Assembly (NCBI RefSeq): GCF_032062135.1 | Contig: NC_092869.1 | Span: 47,474,163 to 47,538,162, forward strand | Reading direction: 5' to 3' | DNA length: 64,000 nucleotides | Origin: Pyxicephalus adspersus | Taxonomy: Eukaryota > Chordata > Amphibia > Anura > Pyxicephalidae | Shown: positions 46,850 through 58,625 of the stretch, in pieces | How positions within the stretch are numbered: the stretch's first letter is position 1 | How the letters are laid out: the number at the start of each line of letters is the position of its first letter | Program-made: the position numbers and the translations under genes | Notes under the pieces: generated by a model | What the model was told of the DNA's origin: nothing | Seen by the model: the letters and a program-made list of their open reading frames with translations, nothing else | Databases searched by the model: none

Positions 46850-46888
46850 CCCCTGAGGAAGCCATACAGCGAAATGCGTCGGGACCAG
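46849..46888 (+). repeat. hammerhead-like dispersed motif, copy 6
   Basis: CTGAGGA (46853-46859), an extra A, a short GC-closed hairpin, then GAAATGCGTC (46871-46880). Outer arms TCCC (46849-46852) and GGGA (46881-46884) pair over 4 bp. Confidence 0.6.
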
Positions 46889-48249
46889 AGACAATCCTAT
46901 GTATTGAATATCTTCTGAGATGATCATATAACCGTAACTGATATTGTACATTGTACATTGTCTCTCTATATGTGCTGATGATTAACTCAGTTGAGCCTTG
47001 TATAGCCTAGAATGCTATTTATGTGCCGGCTTTTCTCCTCTTTCCCTCTTTCAGGACCTGCAAATGTTCTAAATATTGGGAGTAAATGAGATGACAAGAA
47101 GACAACATGCCTGAGGGGAGGGGGGAATGACAGTGTAATAACAGTTAGATATATATCAGGGGGAGATTTGGAATTTGAGGGGGGATGATGATGAGTTCTG
47201 TTTTATCCAGGTTGAGTTTCAGGAATCGGTCAGACATCCATGAGGAGATGGCTGACAGGCAGCATGAGACCTTATCCAGGACTGAGGGAGACAGGTCAGA
47301 GGTGGACAGATAAATTTGAGTGTCATCAGCATACAGATGGTACTGTAAGTTTGGATTTTAGGAACCCAGCAAAGTGTTATCACGGATGGCTTCATCCAAA
47401 AAGCACGTATTTGACCTTACAAGTCCTTTAGCATGTTAAACCTTTTCTTTTCAGCTTTATAATTGTTTGCCAAGAGTTGCCCTTTAAACATTGAAGATTC
47501 CTGTAACCCAGGAGCGATTGTATCTCTTTCCATTGTCATCATCTGAAGATATTCATCTCCGAGACTGCCAATTCCACCCCTTGACACGATGAGAGACAAT
47601 TCTGACACCATCAACAAGCTGCAGCTTCTTCCTTACTAAAACACATCAGAAATCCTGAGAGTGCAGCGGAGCTTCTGGCTGGCTGAATAAAAGGTTTGCC
47701 GTGTTTTGATGGGAATCCTTTATGTATATCTCACCTGACACATTAGCGGCAAAGCGAAGCAGTTCTGCCTGTCAGTCTGCTTAGCGCGGTGTGAAAGGTT
47801 ACATAACTAGAAAAGTGTCTGTGCTGCTGAGCCCTGATCTGATTCAATAACACTAAAATAAATCGTGAAAGACATTCACCGAGCAGTGTTAATGAAAGTG
47901 ACAAACATGTCAACATGGATAAGAAATTGACAGACTCTCCCAACGCAAATATGCTGCCGAGGAGGAAGAACGGCTCCGCTTAAAGGGAAAGAAGTGAGAG
48001 ACGGGAAAAAAATACATTAGATTACAAAAATAGTGGAAATTACATACATTACAAAATAGTGGAATGCACTATTGCAGTGCTTGGAGGATTGGGGATCAGA
48101 TATCTGGTACAACTGCAATCATAATCCTCTTACTGATCTGCGTAGGGGGACGCTCATGTTTATTGTATATATGTAATCTTGTTTGCACCATTGAAATATT
48201 GCAGGTTTTGTGCTTGAAAAAAAATAAGGTGCAATAAAAAAATGTGTGT
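46889..48249. other. unassigned sequence with a repeat fragment
   Basis: 47120-47380 (CAGGTTGAGTTTCAGGAATC, GAGTGTCATCAGCATACAG) is a fragment of the long repeat represented at 14247-15565. The rest to 48249 contains no gene or repeat that I can delimit. Confidence 0.45.
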
Positions 48250-48257
48250 GCTTAGAT

Positions 48258-48668
48258 CAGGGGTGGACAAACTTTTTGATTCAGGGGCCACAATGGGTTG
48301 GCAGAGGGGCCGGGCCAGGATCAGATGGATGGAGCACCGAGACGGGTGTCACTGAACGTGACGTCATTATGACATAACCCCATCCATTCTCCCATCGCAG
48401 ATCTGGGCCTGCTATAGGAGAGTGGGCAGGTTGTTTCGCCCACTTCCTCGAGCCCGGGATTTGTACAGGGGACATGGTCCGCGGCTCTGGCCGGTGCAGC
48501 CCTCCAGCGGGGGCCTTCTTCTGACCCTCCTTGGGGGGCACCAGCCAGAGCTGTCAACCGCAGATTTACTTCAGTGGAGCCGCTGAAGTTTAGAGGGAGT
48601 TCCACAGACCGGATAAAAAAGCCTAACGGCCCGTATATGGGTCGAGGGCCAAAGTTTGTCCATGCCTG
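48258..48668. mobile_element. short hAT-like element
   Basis: It begins CAGGGGTGGACAAACTTTTT and ends CAAAGTTTGTCCATGCCTG, imperfect inverted repeats of hAT type, 411 bp apart. Flanking 8-mers GCTTAGAT (48250-48257) and GTTTAGAT (48669-48676) match at seven of eight positions. The interior is GC- and CpG-rich compared with the surroundings; the frames through it (48281-48605 minus) do not resemble transposase. Confidence 0.85.
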
Positions 48669-48676
48669 GTTTAGAT

Positions 48677-49422
48677 CCTGTAGGGCTAAGTTCTGTCCAG
48701 AGCTACAAACACAGGTCAGATGATTGTCTGTTCATCTTTAGGCATGTACAGCAGTCCCCCAACGTCATTCACCAATTAACCTTGATAGACTGATGAACAG
48801 CTGATCAGGAGCACACCAGGGTGCCACTTGCTTATCCTTCCCAATCCCCTCTCCACAAAACAATTCATGTGTTCAGCACTCAATCATTCATCTGTCACTG
48901 GAAACAATCACCTAACACGTGTATGGGGCTTAGCAACATTTGCAAGTGGTTTTTAGTGTTTTTATGCTCAAAGCCACTTGAACAATATGGTTACCATTGG
49001 ACCTAATGAATCTATTCAAATCCTCTATTTGACAGGTGGTGGATGGTGTTAGCATTGCCACATATTTTTTGCACACTACGTGAAGTGTACTTTAATTTGT
49101 TCCTCTTTGCAAACACTTAGAATTAACTTTTTAAAGCTAAATTTTTAAAGCTTTGCTAGACTTTTGCACCTATTTGAAAACACCTGCACCAACAGCCTGT
49201 CACTGCCTAGTGTTTAGGAGTAGGCACTTTGGGGTGGTAAATGATACAGTAAGACACAGCTAGTGTGAACATAGCCTTAAATAAAACAAAAAGGAACCAA
49301 TATATGGGTAACATTTTAGAAATAGCTAACAATTACAGTTACACTATGGCCAAAATTCTGTGGGTCTTTTTTGAATGATTGAATTCAGGTGTTTCTAGTA
49401 AAGGGTACTGTAAGTCCTAGAG
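48677..49422. other. unassigned sequence
   Basis: No gene or repeat boundary recognised. Confidence 0.4.
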
Positions 49423-49699
49423 CGGCCTTTCTCAACATTTTTACAAGAGGAAACCCCCTGAAACAGATTTTTAGATCTTAAGGAAGCCCTGCTATAACTA
49501 TTATATCTACAGCTCACAGTATATTAGTGTGGTGGTCAATAGAAAGAATTCCTCTTATATTTCTGGCCATTGGAAAGAATGTCACCCTTACAGATAGGCA
49601 AGATCATTAAAGAGGCACAAATTGTTCATGGCATAAGAAACCCCCAGCAACCTCTGAAGGAACCCTAGGGTTCCCTGGGACCCTGGTTGAGAAACACCG
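49423..49699 (+). mobile_element. hAT-type MITE, near-complete copy
   Basis: It runs from CGGCCTTTCTCAACATTTTT to CCTGGTTGAGAAACACCG, with the family body (CACAGTATATTAGTGTGGTG, CACCCTTACAGATAGGC, CAGCAACCTC). Flanks TCCTAGAG and TCCTTACG keep only half of a possible target duplication. An extra GGGTTCCCTGGGACCC block near the right end is not seen in the other copies. Confidence 0.85.
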
Positions 49700-51351
49700 T
49701 CCTTACGCATACTTGTGCATATGACACTTTTGCACATGAGCCTCTGTGGTACCTCTTTTGGTAAAAGCAACTAGTGATTGCCTCCCAATCTTTCGTTGCC
49801 TTCTCATAATGATACAACACTAGAAATTTTACAGACCCTACGGGAACTTCTCCAAGAACCTGATAATGGGTAATTGTGACAATCAATAGGCGCCCACATT
49901 ACCAGGAAGACATGTGGGCAATGCAGACCAAACCCACCCACACCAAAGAGCGGTTAGAAGTTAGAAGAGTCAGGATTCAGAATTCCGTATGATTGGAGAT
50001 TTTTGTAAGTATTTGGGTTTTAGGTAATTTTTTTAAATAAAATATAGATCCACAAGTGAAAAAAGTAACATTAAAAAAACATAAAATATTCATGCATACA
50101 AAAGTCTATGTATTAATGGTTATACAAAAGCTTCACACATTTTTTCTAAATTCGGTGCATTTGGAAAATGCATCATAGTTGGCCAGGTAAAGAGATTCCA
50201 CTTTGGTGAAGATTTGCCAAGGGTGGTAACTTTGATCCAAGCTCTCACTCCGCTCACCGCCACTGGTCTCCTACATCAGGTTGAGGGGCTCACATGCTAA
50301 TTCTTTGGCTTCAGTACTCTCTGAGGGACCTGGTAATGTCAGAAGTATTTTTCTTTATGGTTGATTTGGTATCTTAGTGAATTGAAGAATAGAAGTGAGG
50401 GATTGGCATGGGAGATAATACTATTATTATTCTCAGACAAAAAGGACACAAGTGGCACCTCCATGTTTTTTCCGTAAAGGTTTCCTTCAAAGCATTGTTG
50501 CAAATGTTTTGGAAAATTGCCTTTAACATTTTGCCACTTGCGATTTGTCGAGCAGAATCTCTCATTTTTAATTCTCCTTCATAAAACAATCTCTCATTGG
50601 AATAAAAATGGGAATAGTATGCTAGCACAAGTTTGGACGGCACGAGAGCGGACACCATGCTTGTCATCTTCCATATTACATAGCGATGGAGGAGAGGAGA
50701 CATATCAGGTAGTATGGATTTTTCTGCAGCCTAAAGACCTTTAATCATAGAGAGGTCAGGTAATATAGCGAGAACTTTACAGAAGGTAATAAAAGAGACT
50801 GCAATGCGTGCCGGGAAGTGAAAAATGCCTCGGGCCCAGACATGACACTTTTAGGTCAGCAGCTATGTGAGCTATTAGAGTACCAAAATGATATCCTCGT
50901 CAGGAATGAATGTGTTGCTTGATACAATGTACATTAAAAAGAAACATTAGGAATTATTTTTTGTGTTAATGTAGTTGACTTTAAAAAAAAGACAAGCGCC
51001 TAGTGGAACATTTCGAGGAAAGCTTTCCAAGCAGATTGTTCCAACACTAGGGGGGCTTAAAAGGAACAAATCACACTGTCCATGCAATGGAAGGGGAACA
51101 GAAAGGGAAGAATCATTTGGATGATCCAACTAGAACGGTTACTTTTAAAGCAAACAAGTTGATTAGGCAAGAGATAAAAGCACACAGGTAGATTTACTGG
51201 AGGAGAGCAGGCTGTTCACATACCAAAGGGAATTGTCCCCTGGCAGAGGACAGTAAGGAATTCCAATCAGATTGTGACATTCTTGTTGTATTTTTAAAAA
51301 GTTTCTAAACATTCCATTATTTTTTATATTCATTTATATACTGTGCTTTCT
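49700..51351. other. unassigned sequence
   Basis: No gene recognised; the 109-codon minus ORF at 50374-50703 lacks family resemblance. Confidence 0.4.
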
Positions 51352-51590
51352 TTCTAGAATTTATAAATAAATATATAATAATAAATATATAATATATAAT
51401 AATAAATAAATAAAATAAAAACAAAATAAATATCATATTAATAATAATGATAATAATTAAAATAAATATTATAAGTATTTATTTTATATATAATATAAAA
51501 TAAATATTTATTTTTTTATAATATATATAAAATAAATAAATTATTGAGTCAAATTGTCAAATTAAAAATAAATAAAAATTAAAAAACACT
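51352..51590. repeat. low-complexity A/T tract
   Basis: About 240 bp almost wholly of A and T in mixed ATAA, AAAT and ATT words, too irregular for a single microsatellite. Confidence 0.9.
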
Positions 51591-52174
51591 TATTGGCGTC
51601 TTTTTAGGTACCATACATGAGGCTGGTCACTATTCCCCCAGTTCTTGATGCTTTTTCTGGAGCCTATAAGTACCAACTCAAGTTGGTTTTGATATAAGTT
51701 AAGTGTAAGTTCAGGAAATTTGAAGTTCTGAGCATCAAATATAGGAAAACTCTAATGAGTATTGGACAGATTAATTTTAAAATCTTTTCTTCATGTCTCC
51801 TTAAAGCCTATCTTGACCTGTTTATGCTCACATTTGTAATATTTCCCCACCTTTCTCTTCTTCAATCACAGCCACCATAATATGCCTTGTATAAGCTTCA
51901 TCTGACATGATGGAAATTTCAAAGGTTTACAGTGTCACCAGAACAGAAGCTAGGAAAACCTTTCACCTGTTCTGGTGAAAACTCCGAGAAAAATATCAAC
52001 CCTTTCCCTACCTACCCTACCTACCCCTTCAACCAAAAATAACTATACATAAAACCTTCTCAGATCTCCAACAATGTGAAAACACTGTTTCTGGTAGTAG
52101 AAGATCTTCTATTTTCGTCTCTGATGTTGCTTATATCTCCAGTGCTTCTGCAAGCCACTTTGGCCTTCAACACA
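51591..52174. other. unassigned sequence
   Basis: No gene or repeat boundary. A short CTACCTACC direct repeat lies near 52010-52025. Confidence 0.4.
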
Positions 52175-52507
52175 GGCAGCACGGTGGCTCAGGGGTTAGC
52201 ACTCCAGCCTTTACAGCGCTAGGTCCCAGGTTCGATCCCCAGCCAGGACATTATCTGAGTTTGCAGGTTCTCCCTGTGTCTGCGTAGGTTTCCTCCGGGT
52301 ACTCCGGCTTCCTCCCAAAAACATGCAGTTAGGTTAACTGGCTTCTCCCTAACAATTGACCTTAGACTACATAAATCACATATGACTATGGTAGGGACAT
52401 TAGATTGTGAGCTCCTTTGAGGGACAGTTAGTGACATGACTATGAACTTTGTACAGCGCTGCGTAATATGATGGTGCTATATAAATACTGTATAATAATA
52501 ATAATAA
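52175..52507 (+). repeat. tRNA-derived SINE (plus strand)
   Basis: The head carries polymerase III boxes: TGGCTCAGGGGTTAGC (A-box position, from 52185) and GGTTCGATCCC (B box, 52229-52239). The body has TTTCCTCCGGGTACTCCGG, AACATGCAGTTAGGTTAACTGG and TGTGAGCTCCTTTGAGGG. The 3' tail is TTGTACAGCGCTGCGTAATA, TGGTGCTATATAAATACTG, then (ATA)n. It is less decayed than the copy at 18.6 kb. It is not a tRNA gene: there is no folded acceptor or anticodon arm. Confidence 0.92.
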
Positions 52508-53607
52508 CACTTCCAGGAGTGTTGGCAGCCAGGACCCACCATGTGAGAGGGTTGTTTCTTGTGACCCATAACATCCCTATGGGGTACTGTAGGACAGGGG
52601 TAAAGGAAGAAACCACAGGACACAAAGATCTATAAGATCTATAATACTGAGGACAGATGGCAGTTGCCAGGTGGAACACTCAAGCCATAGTAGAGTTGAG
52701 TACGCAGGTTCTTCCATTGCAGGACACTGGTATTTTTGTATCTCTGGATACCTAACAGGGTCTCTTTAAGCCCAATTAGAACATTTCATAGGCAATTCAT
52801 CAATAGAGTTATCTCTTTGGCTGAATTTGATATTTAAATACAGCCCTTAAGTTTTACAGCTTCTTAAAGTATATGAAAAAATGGCATCTACCAAGGAACA
52901 TCCCTATCTCCTCCACCTCAGTTTTTCGTAAAATATGTTAGCCGGGATCACGAGAGGTAAATTACATTTTTCGAGGTGAGGACAACTTTGCCAAACTACC
53001 TAGAAGGAAGGTTAATGGATTTTCTACCAGCTGATATCGCCATTTACCGGCCTCTTTGTATGGCATGTGTCTTCCAAATAAATAAATAAAGCCAGCATAG
53101 ATTGTTGTGTAAGGAGGCGTTCGAGGGAATGTTTTGTTATCAAATGAAATATTCAGTACATTGTGTCGTGCCAACTAACAACAGACAGAATCAACTGTCT
53201 GCTTTGTATTTAGTTGGTGAATATGGCGAGTCAATTTACAGGGACAAATAACACACGTAAAAAATGTATGAAGGGAAGATGCATTTCTAAAAGATCACTC
53301 TGATTAGAACATGGGAAAAATAAAGTATGCAGAATATTCCTGATTTATTTGGATTTTTGTTCAGTACTCTTGCAGATCAGTAATAGTCAGTTAGCCTATT
53401 TTCTGCAAAACAAGAAAATATATATGTATATAAACAAAATATGTATTATAATGTATAGTGTATATTAAAAAATAAATAAATAAATAAAGAGAGGAAAGAA
53501 GGGGTTTATAGGCTGATATCAAAATGTTAATTATAAATAGGTAAAGAATTACCAATATACGCTATATGCTATACAATAGGTCAAAAACCTATTACACCAT
53601 CGTGGGA
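52508..53607. other. unassigned sequence
   Basis: No gene. A short (AAAT)n tract lies at about 53466-53489. Confidence 0.4.
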
Positions 53608-53773
53608 TATGGACACCTCAACTATACAAAAACCATCTAGATTATAATCTGTAATTGAATGTTTTATGACCTGACACATTTGCATTTTTGGCTTTCTCAG
53701 GTTACCCCTGAGACATGAAACATTCAATATAGAATTATAATCTAGATGATTTTTGTATAGTTGAGGTTTCCAT
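53608..53773. repeat. long hairpin repeat, arms of about 60 bp
   Basis: ACCTCAACTATACAAAAACC, then ATCTAGATTATAATC (from 53615) is the inverse of the right arm GATTTTTGTATAGTTGAGGT (ending 53767), with GAATGTTTTATG/CATGAAACATTC also paired. The central 30-40 bases (including CTCAGGTTACCCCTGAG) form a second small hairpin. It is probably a palindromic MITE. Confidence 0.8.
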
Positions 53774-54186
53774 AATTATTGCAATATAGGAAAGCCCCTT
53801 GATGACATATCCCCCATCTCGATGTAGAAGAAGAAGCCCAGGGCCTGCCGGGATATGTGACGTATGTATCACAGGAGGCTGCAGGTTTTTACTTTTGCAA
53901 TTACTGCCACGGCAGTAAAGACAGGAGGGGAGGGTTTCTTGCCCCCAAAATTTATAAATAAAATAAAATAAAACAGACATTTTTCCATTATATGAAAGAT
54001 ATAGCCACCCTTCTGTTAACAATGTGATGAATGATCTGTTTTAAGGTGTTTCTATCTCTGCCAGCAGACAAGAGGGAATACCATACAGATCTATGCTAGC
54101 ACAGCAGCTCCTATGCAAGACCTTAGTGGCTGAGGTTTGCTTGGAGCTCCATCTGCTGGATGCAAATGGATCATGTGAAACAATTT

Positions 54187-54238
<52 letters not shown>

Positions 54239-56103
54239 TACTCAACCACAATGACAGGTAATCTACATGTATCATAAATTGCTTTGGCTAAACCATCCAC
54301 TGTTACATCTCCACACTTCTGATTCCTTGCAACCACTTCCTCTCTACATGCACTGCATCATTAGCCGCACAGTACTTCTCAGAATGGGATTCTTCGTGGA
54401 TCAAAAGATTGACAGGGTGACAACACATAAGTACATTTGGAAGACAGGGACAGGGTGTTGTCATCCTATAACAGAAAGTAAATGAACGTGGAGCCTCAGG
54501 GAAGGATAATCAGAATTTATTTAAATTAAGATATAGATTTAAAAATATTGAAAATTACTTTTGAAATAACAGAAACTTAATAAAGGTAATTGGAGATTAA
54601 TGACTGGGTGTGAGATTATTTTGAGTAATGCAAAGGTCCACCGGGGCTCACTGATACAACAAAGTCTGTGAAGCCTCTGTCTGGGGGAGCCATTTGGCCC
54701 CTCTGAAATAGGTGACATTGCATCCCCCATATCCTCCTCTCATCTTTATTCACATAAACACAGAGGATTTAGAAGGTGACATAAGGTGCTCAGACTGTTC
54801 TCACATATCCCACAGCCTTCAAAGTCTATGGAATGACTCAATATGGAAGATCAAAGCTACAGTTGCATTTAAAGATTTTTTCAAGTTTTTGGAAAGACTG
54901 ATGAGGGAGTTCTAGGTATGGGGTGAACCTGCACATGTGCTCTTCTCCCATAGTGCATCATTGCCACCATCAGATGAAGAAGGAAGTCTTCCTGCACAGG
55001 ATGCCATGGGGACTCCAAGGACAATGCTAAGGTACAGAAACACTGATTAGGTTTCCTTGACGTCTATGTCTTGATTTTGTCAATGTACAAAAGCTACACG
55101 GCCACCATTCTATCGAAAAAATGTTTTATTTAGAATTTAGCCATAAAGTACATCTTACTTATAAATGCGGAACTCAAGCAGAAAAGTTTATAATAACAAT
55201 TTTGCTGCAACAATCACCTTCAGTCCAGAGATTTTACCCACAGTACTTTTTTATGCCACTAGATGTCCTCAGTCTGATGCCCAATATTAGGAATTGCAAG
55301 AGGCTAATACCAGGTGCATCCTTTAAACTGTAATGATGTGTTAATGATCGTAAAGCTGCATTATTATACATCTTTTATGCATATAAAGAGCCAGCTTTAA
55401 TAACAGAATGCCTCTTTAAAAATATATATTTAATCCAATTCTTTTGTATTTTTTCCACGGACAAGAAACTGTCACCTTTCAATATCTAGAAACTTTCAAG
55501 TTATGCTGAAATGTTTTATTCTTTTCCAGCTGCAAGGGGAAAGAATTACTAACTTCAGGTATATTTGACATTAAATAGCATTTTGTAAAATAAAGTCAGA
55601 TTTTAAACATTTTCCCGACCGTGACCCACACAATGTCAAACAGCAAATATGACAAAGTGAAATAGCACTATTTTGAAGATTGAAGTTGAACATGTCTTTG
55701 GTTTATGTGATTGAATCAGTTTTTTTCTGAGGATTAAACACATACGAGCTGTCACCGGCTCTCAGGCGTTTTATGAGTAATGGTTCCGTTAGAGGAACAA
55801 TGAATTGCAATTGAAGAACACATTAAATGGAATCCACTTTAATGGGTCGCTTCTCTTGGAATTTATTTCAACTTTGTGTTAAGTATAAAATGTAAAAAAC
55901 ATTTTCAGATGCATATTAAAATAAGTAAAAGAAAAAAAAGAATGGAACATTTTGCTTCAACAGACTAACTTTTTCAGAAGCCTCAACCTACCGGCCATGG
56001 GAACGTTTCTTGCAAAGGTTGGGGGTTCAGGGAGAAAAGTGCCAAAGCCACAACATATAAAGCCCAGATTACATTTTATTCAAATTCCTATATAATAAAA
56101 ATC
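53774..56103. other. about 2.3 kb without assignable gene
   Basis: Contains the (AT)n tract listed separately at 54193. 55560-55900 looks like unique sequence of even composition. No gene recognised. Confidence 0.4.
54193..54238. repeat. (AT)n(GT)n microsatellite
   Basis: About 38 bp of AT dinucleotides followed by four GT units. Confidence 0.95.
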
Positions 56104-56144
56104 CAACTCATTGCGGGAGCCTAAAGCATCCCACTTCTTCAGGG
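56104..56144 (-). repeat. hammerhead-like dispersed motif, copy 7
   Basis: Minus strand: CTGAAGA, an extra A, then a strong stem II hairpin GTGGGA/TCCCGC (six pairs including one G-U), followed by a decayed GAAACGCGTT (AATGAGTT) and GG that pairs with CC of the outer arm. Confidence 0.5.
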
Positions 56145-56454
56145 TTTGGTACGGTTGAACAACTTGCATCCTAAAGGGATAAAATTGGGGGATCCTGAGG
56201 GGTAATTTATATGATCAAACCAGATTACAGTTCAATTACTATAAAAAAATGACCCTTTTCAAGAGGGCCTACCACCGCTGATCACTTCCTGGTGTGAGTC
56301 ATGTGATCCCGAGAGCTGCCCCTTTACCCCAAAAAAATAGAATATTCCACAGAAGCTCCCCATTTGCTGGCAAAAGTGTGAACACCTGAGCTGCCTCTGC
56401 TCCAGCACTCCCTTTACTGGTGGGTTCTCTTACCTGCTGGTCATATGATTCCCA

Positions 56455-56640
56455 TTTCCACATGACCTTTCCTATAAAAGGAAGTAAAGGGCATCAGGAA
56501 GTTGTCTGAACAAGGAGTTCTACGTGGCTCTGTTTCCAGATTCCGGTTGTTCCTGTCTGTATCCCCTGCTGCTGACTTGTGTGCCGACCCCAATTTTGAC
56601 CCTTGACTACTCCTCTTCGCCTCCTGCTCTGACCTCGATC
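56455..56640 (+). repeat. LTR fragment related to 37360-38071
   Basis: A TATA-like CTATAAAAGG is followed by GAACAAGGAGTTCTACGTGG, CTCTGTTTCCAGATTCCGGT and a CCTGTC-rich stretch. These match the minus strand of the solo LTR at 37.4-38.1 kb (GAACAAGGAGTTCC, TTTGGCTCTGCTTCCAGGTT). The boundaries are approximate and no target duplication was found. Confidence 0.55.
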
Positions 56641-56850
56641 TTGTTTGACCACAGTCCTGTATCTTGTTCTGGCACCATGCTTTATTCCTGTCTTTAGCCT
56701 TAAATTTTATTTCTTCATAAGGAACAAACCAATGTTTTGTGGGACTTCATTGCATCATAACTCTACCATGATAATTGAAACCAACATATGCCTGAGTGTT
56801 ATGGAGAACAAAATTATAATTTTTCCCTTTACTTCACTCATGCATATTTC

Positions 56851-56897
56851 ATAGCCCTGATGAAGGGGGTCATAAATACCCCTGAAATGTGTTGACT
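56851..56897 (+). repeat. hammerhead-like motif, copy 8 (best core match)
   Basis: In hammerhead numbering: C3-A9 is CTGATGA (56857-56863). Stem II is AGGGG (56864-56868) paired with CCCCT (56879-56883), without any extra base. G12-A14 is GAA (56884-56886). A15.1 (56887) and U16.1 (56892) enclose TGTG. H17 is T (56893). Stem I pairs AGCC (56853-56856) with GACT (56894-56897) with one A-C mismatch. Every conserved core identity is present. Stem III is very short, as in some natural hammerheads. Activity is untested. Confidence 0.55.
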
Positions 56898-57304
56898 TGT
56901 TCGTTATTATTACAAAAAAAATTCTGATATTGGGATTGAAGAAATGAATTGACTAGGTTCATGAAATTTCCGTGATTCATATTTGTTTATTTATTGGTTA
57001 ATAAACAATATGCATCCAGAAATTGTAAATCTATATGGATATGATAACAATGATTAGTAGATCATAACTGGCTTATGTATATCTACTGGAAAATACATAA
57101 TTTCATAATTATAGGTATTTTTGAATTATAAATGAGAGCACAAGGATAGGGTATTTTTAAATGCAGCTCCTCTACAACAGCACCACCATCTGGTGCCTGC
57201 GCCTCCAGGATTTTACCTTCCATCTACCCCAGTATTTGGAGTCAAACCACTGATTCCTTTGCAATCTCTTTGCTTAAGCTTCTAATACTGCACTTTGATG
57301 TCAA

Positions 57305-57348
57305 CAATCCCCTGAGGAAGCCATATAGGGCGAAATGTGTTGGGACAC
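57305..57348 (+). repeat. hammerhead-like dispersed motif, copy 9
   Basis: CTGAGGA (57312-57318), an extra A, stem II GCC/GGC, then GAAATGTGTT (57332-57341, all CpG decayed). Outer arms TCCC (57308-57311) and GGGA (57342-57345) pair over 4 bp, identical to copy 6. Confidence 0.6.
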
Positions 57349-57383
57349 GATAACTAACTTGAAGACAGAAAGCCATCTTGAAA

Positions 57384-57425
57384 TTTCCTGAGAAAGCAGA
57401 ATGAAATCTGTGAAACGTGTTGAAG
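57384..57425 (+). repeat. hammerhead-like dispersed motif, copy 10
   Basis: CTGAGAA (one core change, G8 to A), a CAG/CTG hairpin, then GAAACGTGTT (57412-57421). Outer arms TTTC (57384-57387) and GAAG (57422-57425) pair over four positions with one G-U, a stem I sequence different from copies 6 and 9. Confidence 0.5.
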
Positions 57426-58625
57426 AGGAAAGGAATATATCAATACTTCTATAGTCAAATAATATTGTATACACTGTATTTTGTAAGTGAATTTTTAAAC
57501 TAAATGTCCTATAGAATAATAAAACAGCTTGTATTAATGAAAAGTAAAAATGTTCACAGCCATTGGAACAATTTTGTCTAGTCCAATTGGTTAGTGTCAA
57601 CTTTGACTTTTTCTTTGAATTGTTCTGTGTGAATCTTCCTGGGGTTCCCTGTGTTGGGTTTTCCAGGCCATCCTCTGCTCTTTTAATCCAGCACAAGACA
57701 ACAATTCAGCAATGTCTCTAGGGTTCATCTTACCTGATCCAAGGGCATCAAATGCATCTTCAGCATCTTAGAATTAGGAGTCCAATCTGCAGACCTACTA
57801 TGAGGTTATATCAATCAGATTTAGAAAACTGTCCAAGACAGGCAAATGCCAATTCTGGCTGGTAGAGCTCACATTTAAAAATAAATAAATGAAAAGCTGA
57901 CTCGTGCTAAACATTGTATTCGGATTGACTGATCCTTTTTTTTTTCTCTTCCAATAAATCAAACAAAATTCTGAAATGTTTATCATTGAATAGGAAATTG
58001 AATGTCGATACAATGACTAGATACAGCGTATTCTTTCTCTGTGTGGAGTCATCTGCACATGGACATATAACAGGCCACCAGCACACACTGTGATATAGCG
58101 TTGGGGTTCAATTCCAGTTCCAAGTCATGACTTAATTTTTCCTCGAGCATTGTTGCCAAAAGCGTCACAGAGATTGTTACGAGTGTTAATGTGTCAGTGG
58201 ATACACGCAGAAGAAGCGGCGGGAGATGAAAAGATTCATAAAATATTTTATTTTTATGTGTGCCTTGCTGCTCTGAATTGCTGTTTTGGGAACATGAATG
58301 GTACTTAGAGGAGGAAAAAAAAACTATTATCTTCTTTGATATTCCTCCCCAGAATCCAGATTTATCTATATTTTAATTGCAGCTTCTGCCAAACCTCTTT
58401 GTAAGGCCAATGTGAGAATGATTGAGAACTTTTCTTAGGAGACCCCATTGAATGTTCTCCCATGTCCTGTATGGTTAACAGGGCAAGAAATAATGAGAAC
58501 TGAGATTTGTTAAATAAAAAGATTATATAAAGCCCAAGTTTCACGAGTTTCCTGTTACTCTGAGGCCATGTATGTAGCTTGGTATTTGATAAATATGTAG
58601 GAGAGGTTAAACAATCGACATATTA
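57426..58625. other. unassigned sequence
   Basis: No gene; the 131-codon minus ORF overlapping 57301-57696 runs through two hammerhead-like copies and has no protein resemblance. Confidence 0.4.

Noticed and set aside
52175..52250. tRNA gene
   Set aside because: A and B boxes are present but there is no complete cloverleaf, and the sequence continues into a SINE body and tail shared with 18600-18912.
53690..53730. Additional hammerhead-like copy (CCCCTGAG...GAAACATTC)
   Set aside because: The bases are explained by the 53.6-kb fold-back repeat; CTGANGA is not intact and there is no GCGT segment after GAAAC.
54898..54930. CTGATGAG at 54899 as another hammerhead-like copy
   Set aside because: No GAAAC follows within a plausible stem II distance and no arms pair.
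57301..57696. 131-codon minus-strand ORF
   Set aside because: It runs antisense through two hammerhead-like motif copies and adjacent A/T-rich DNA; no domain-like segment is visible.
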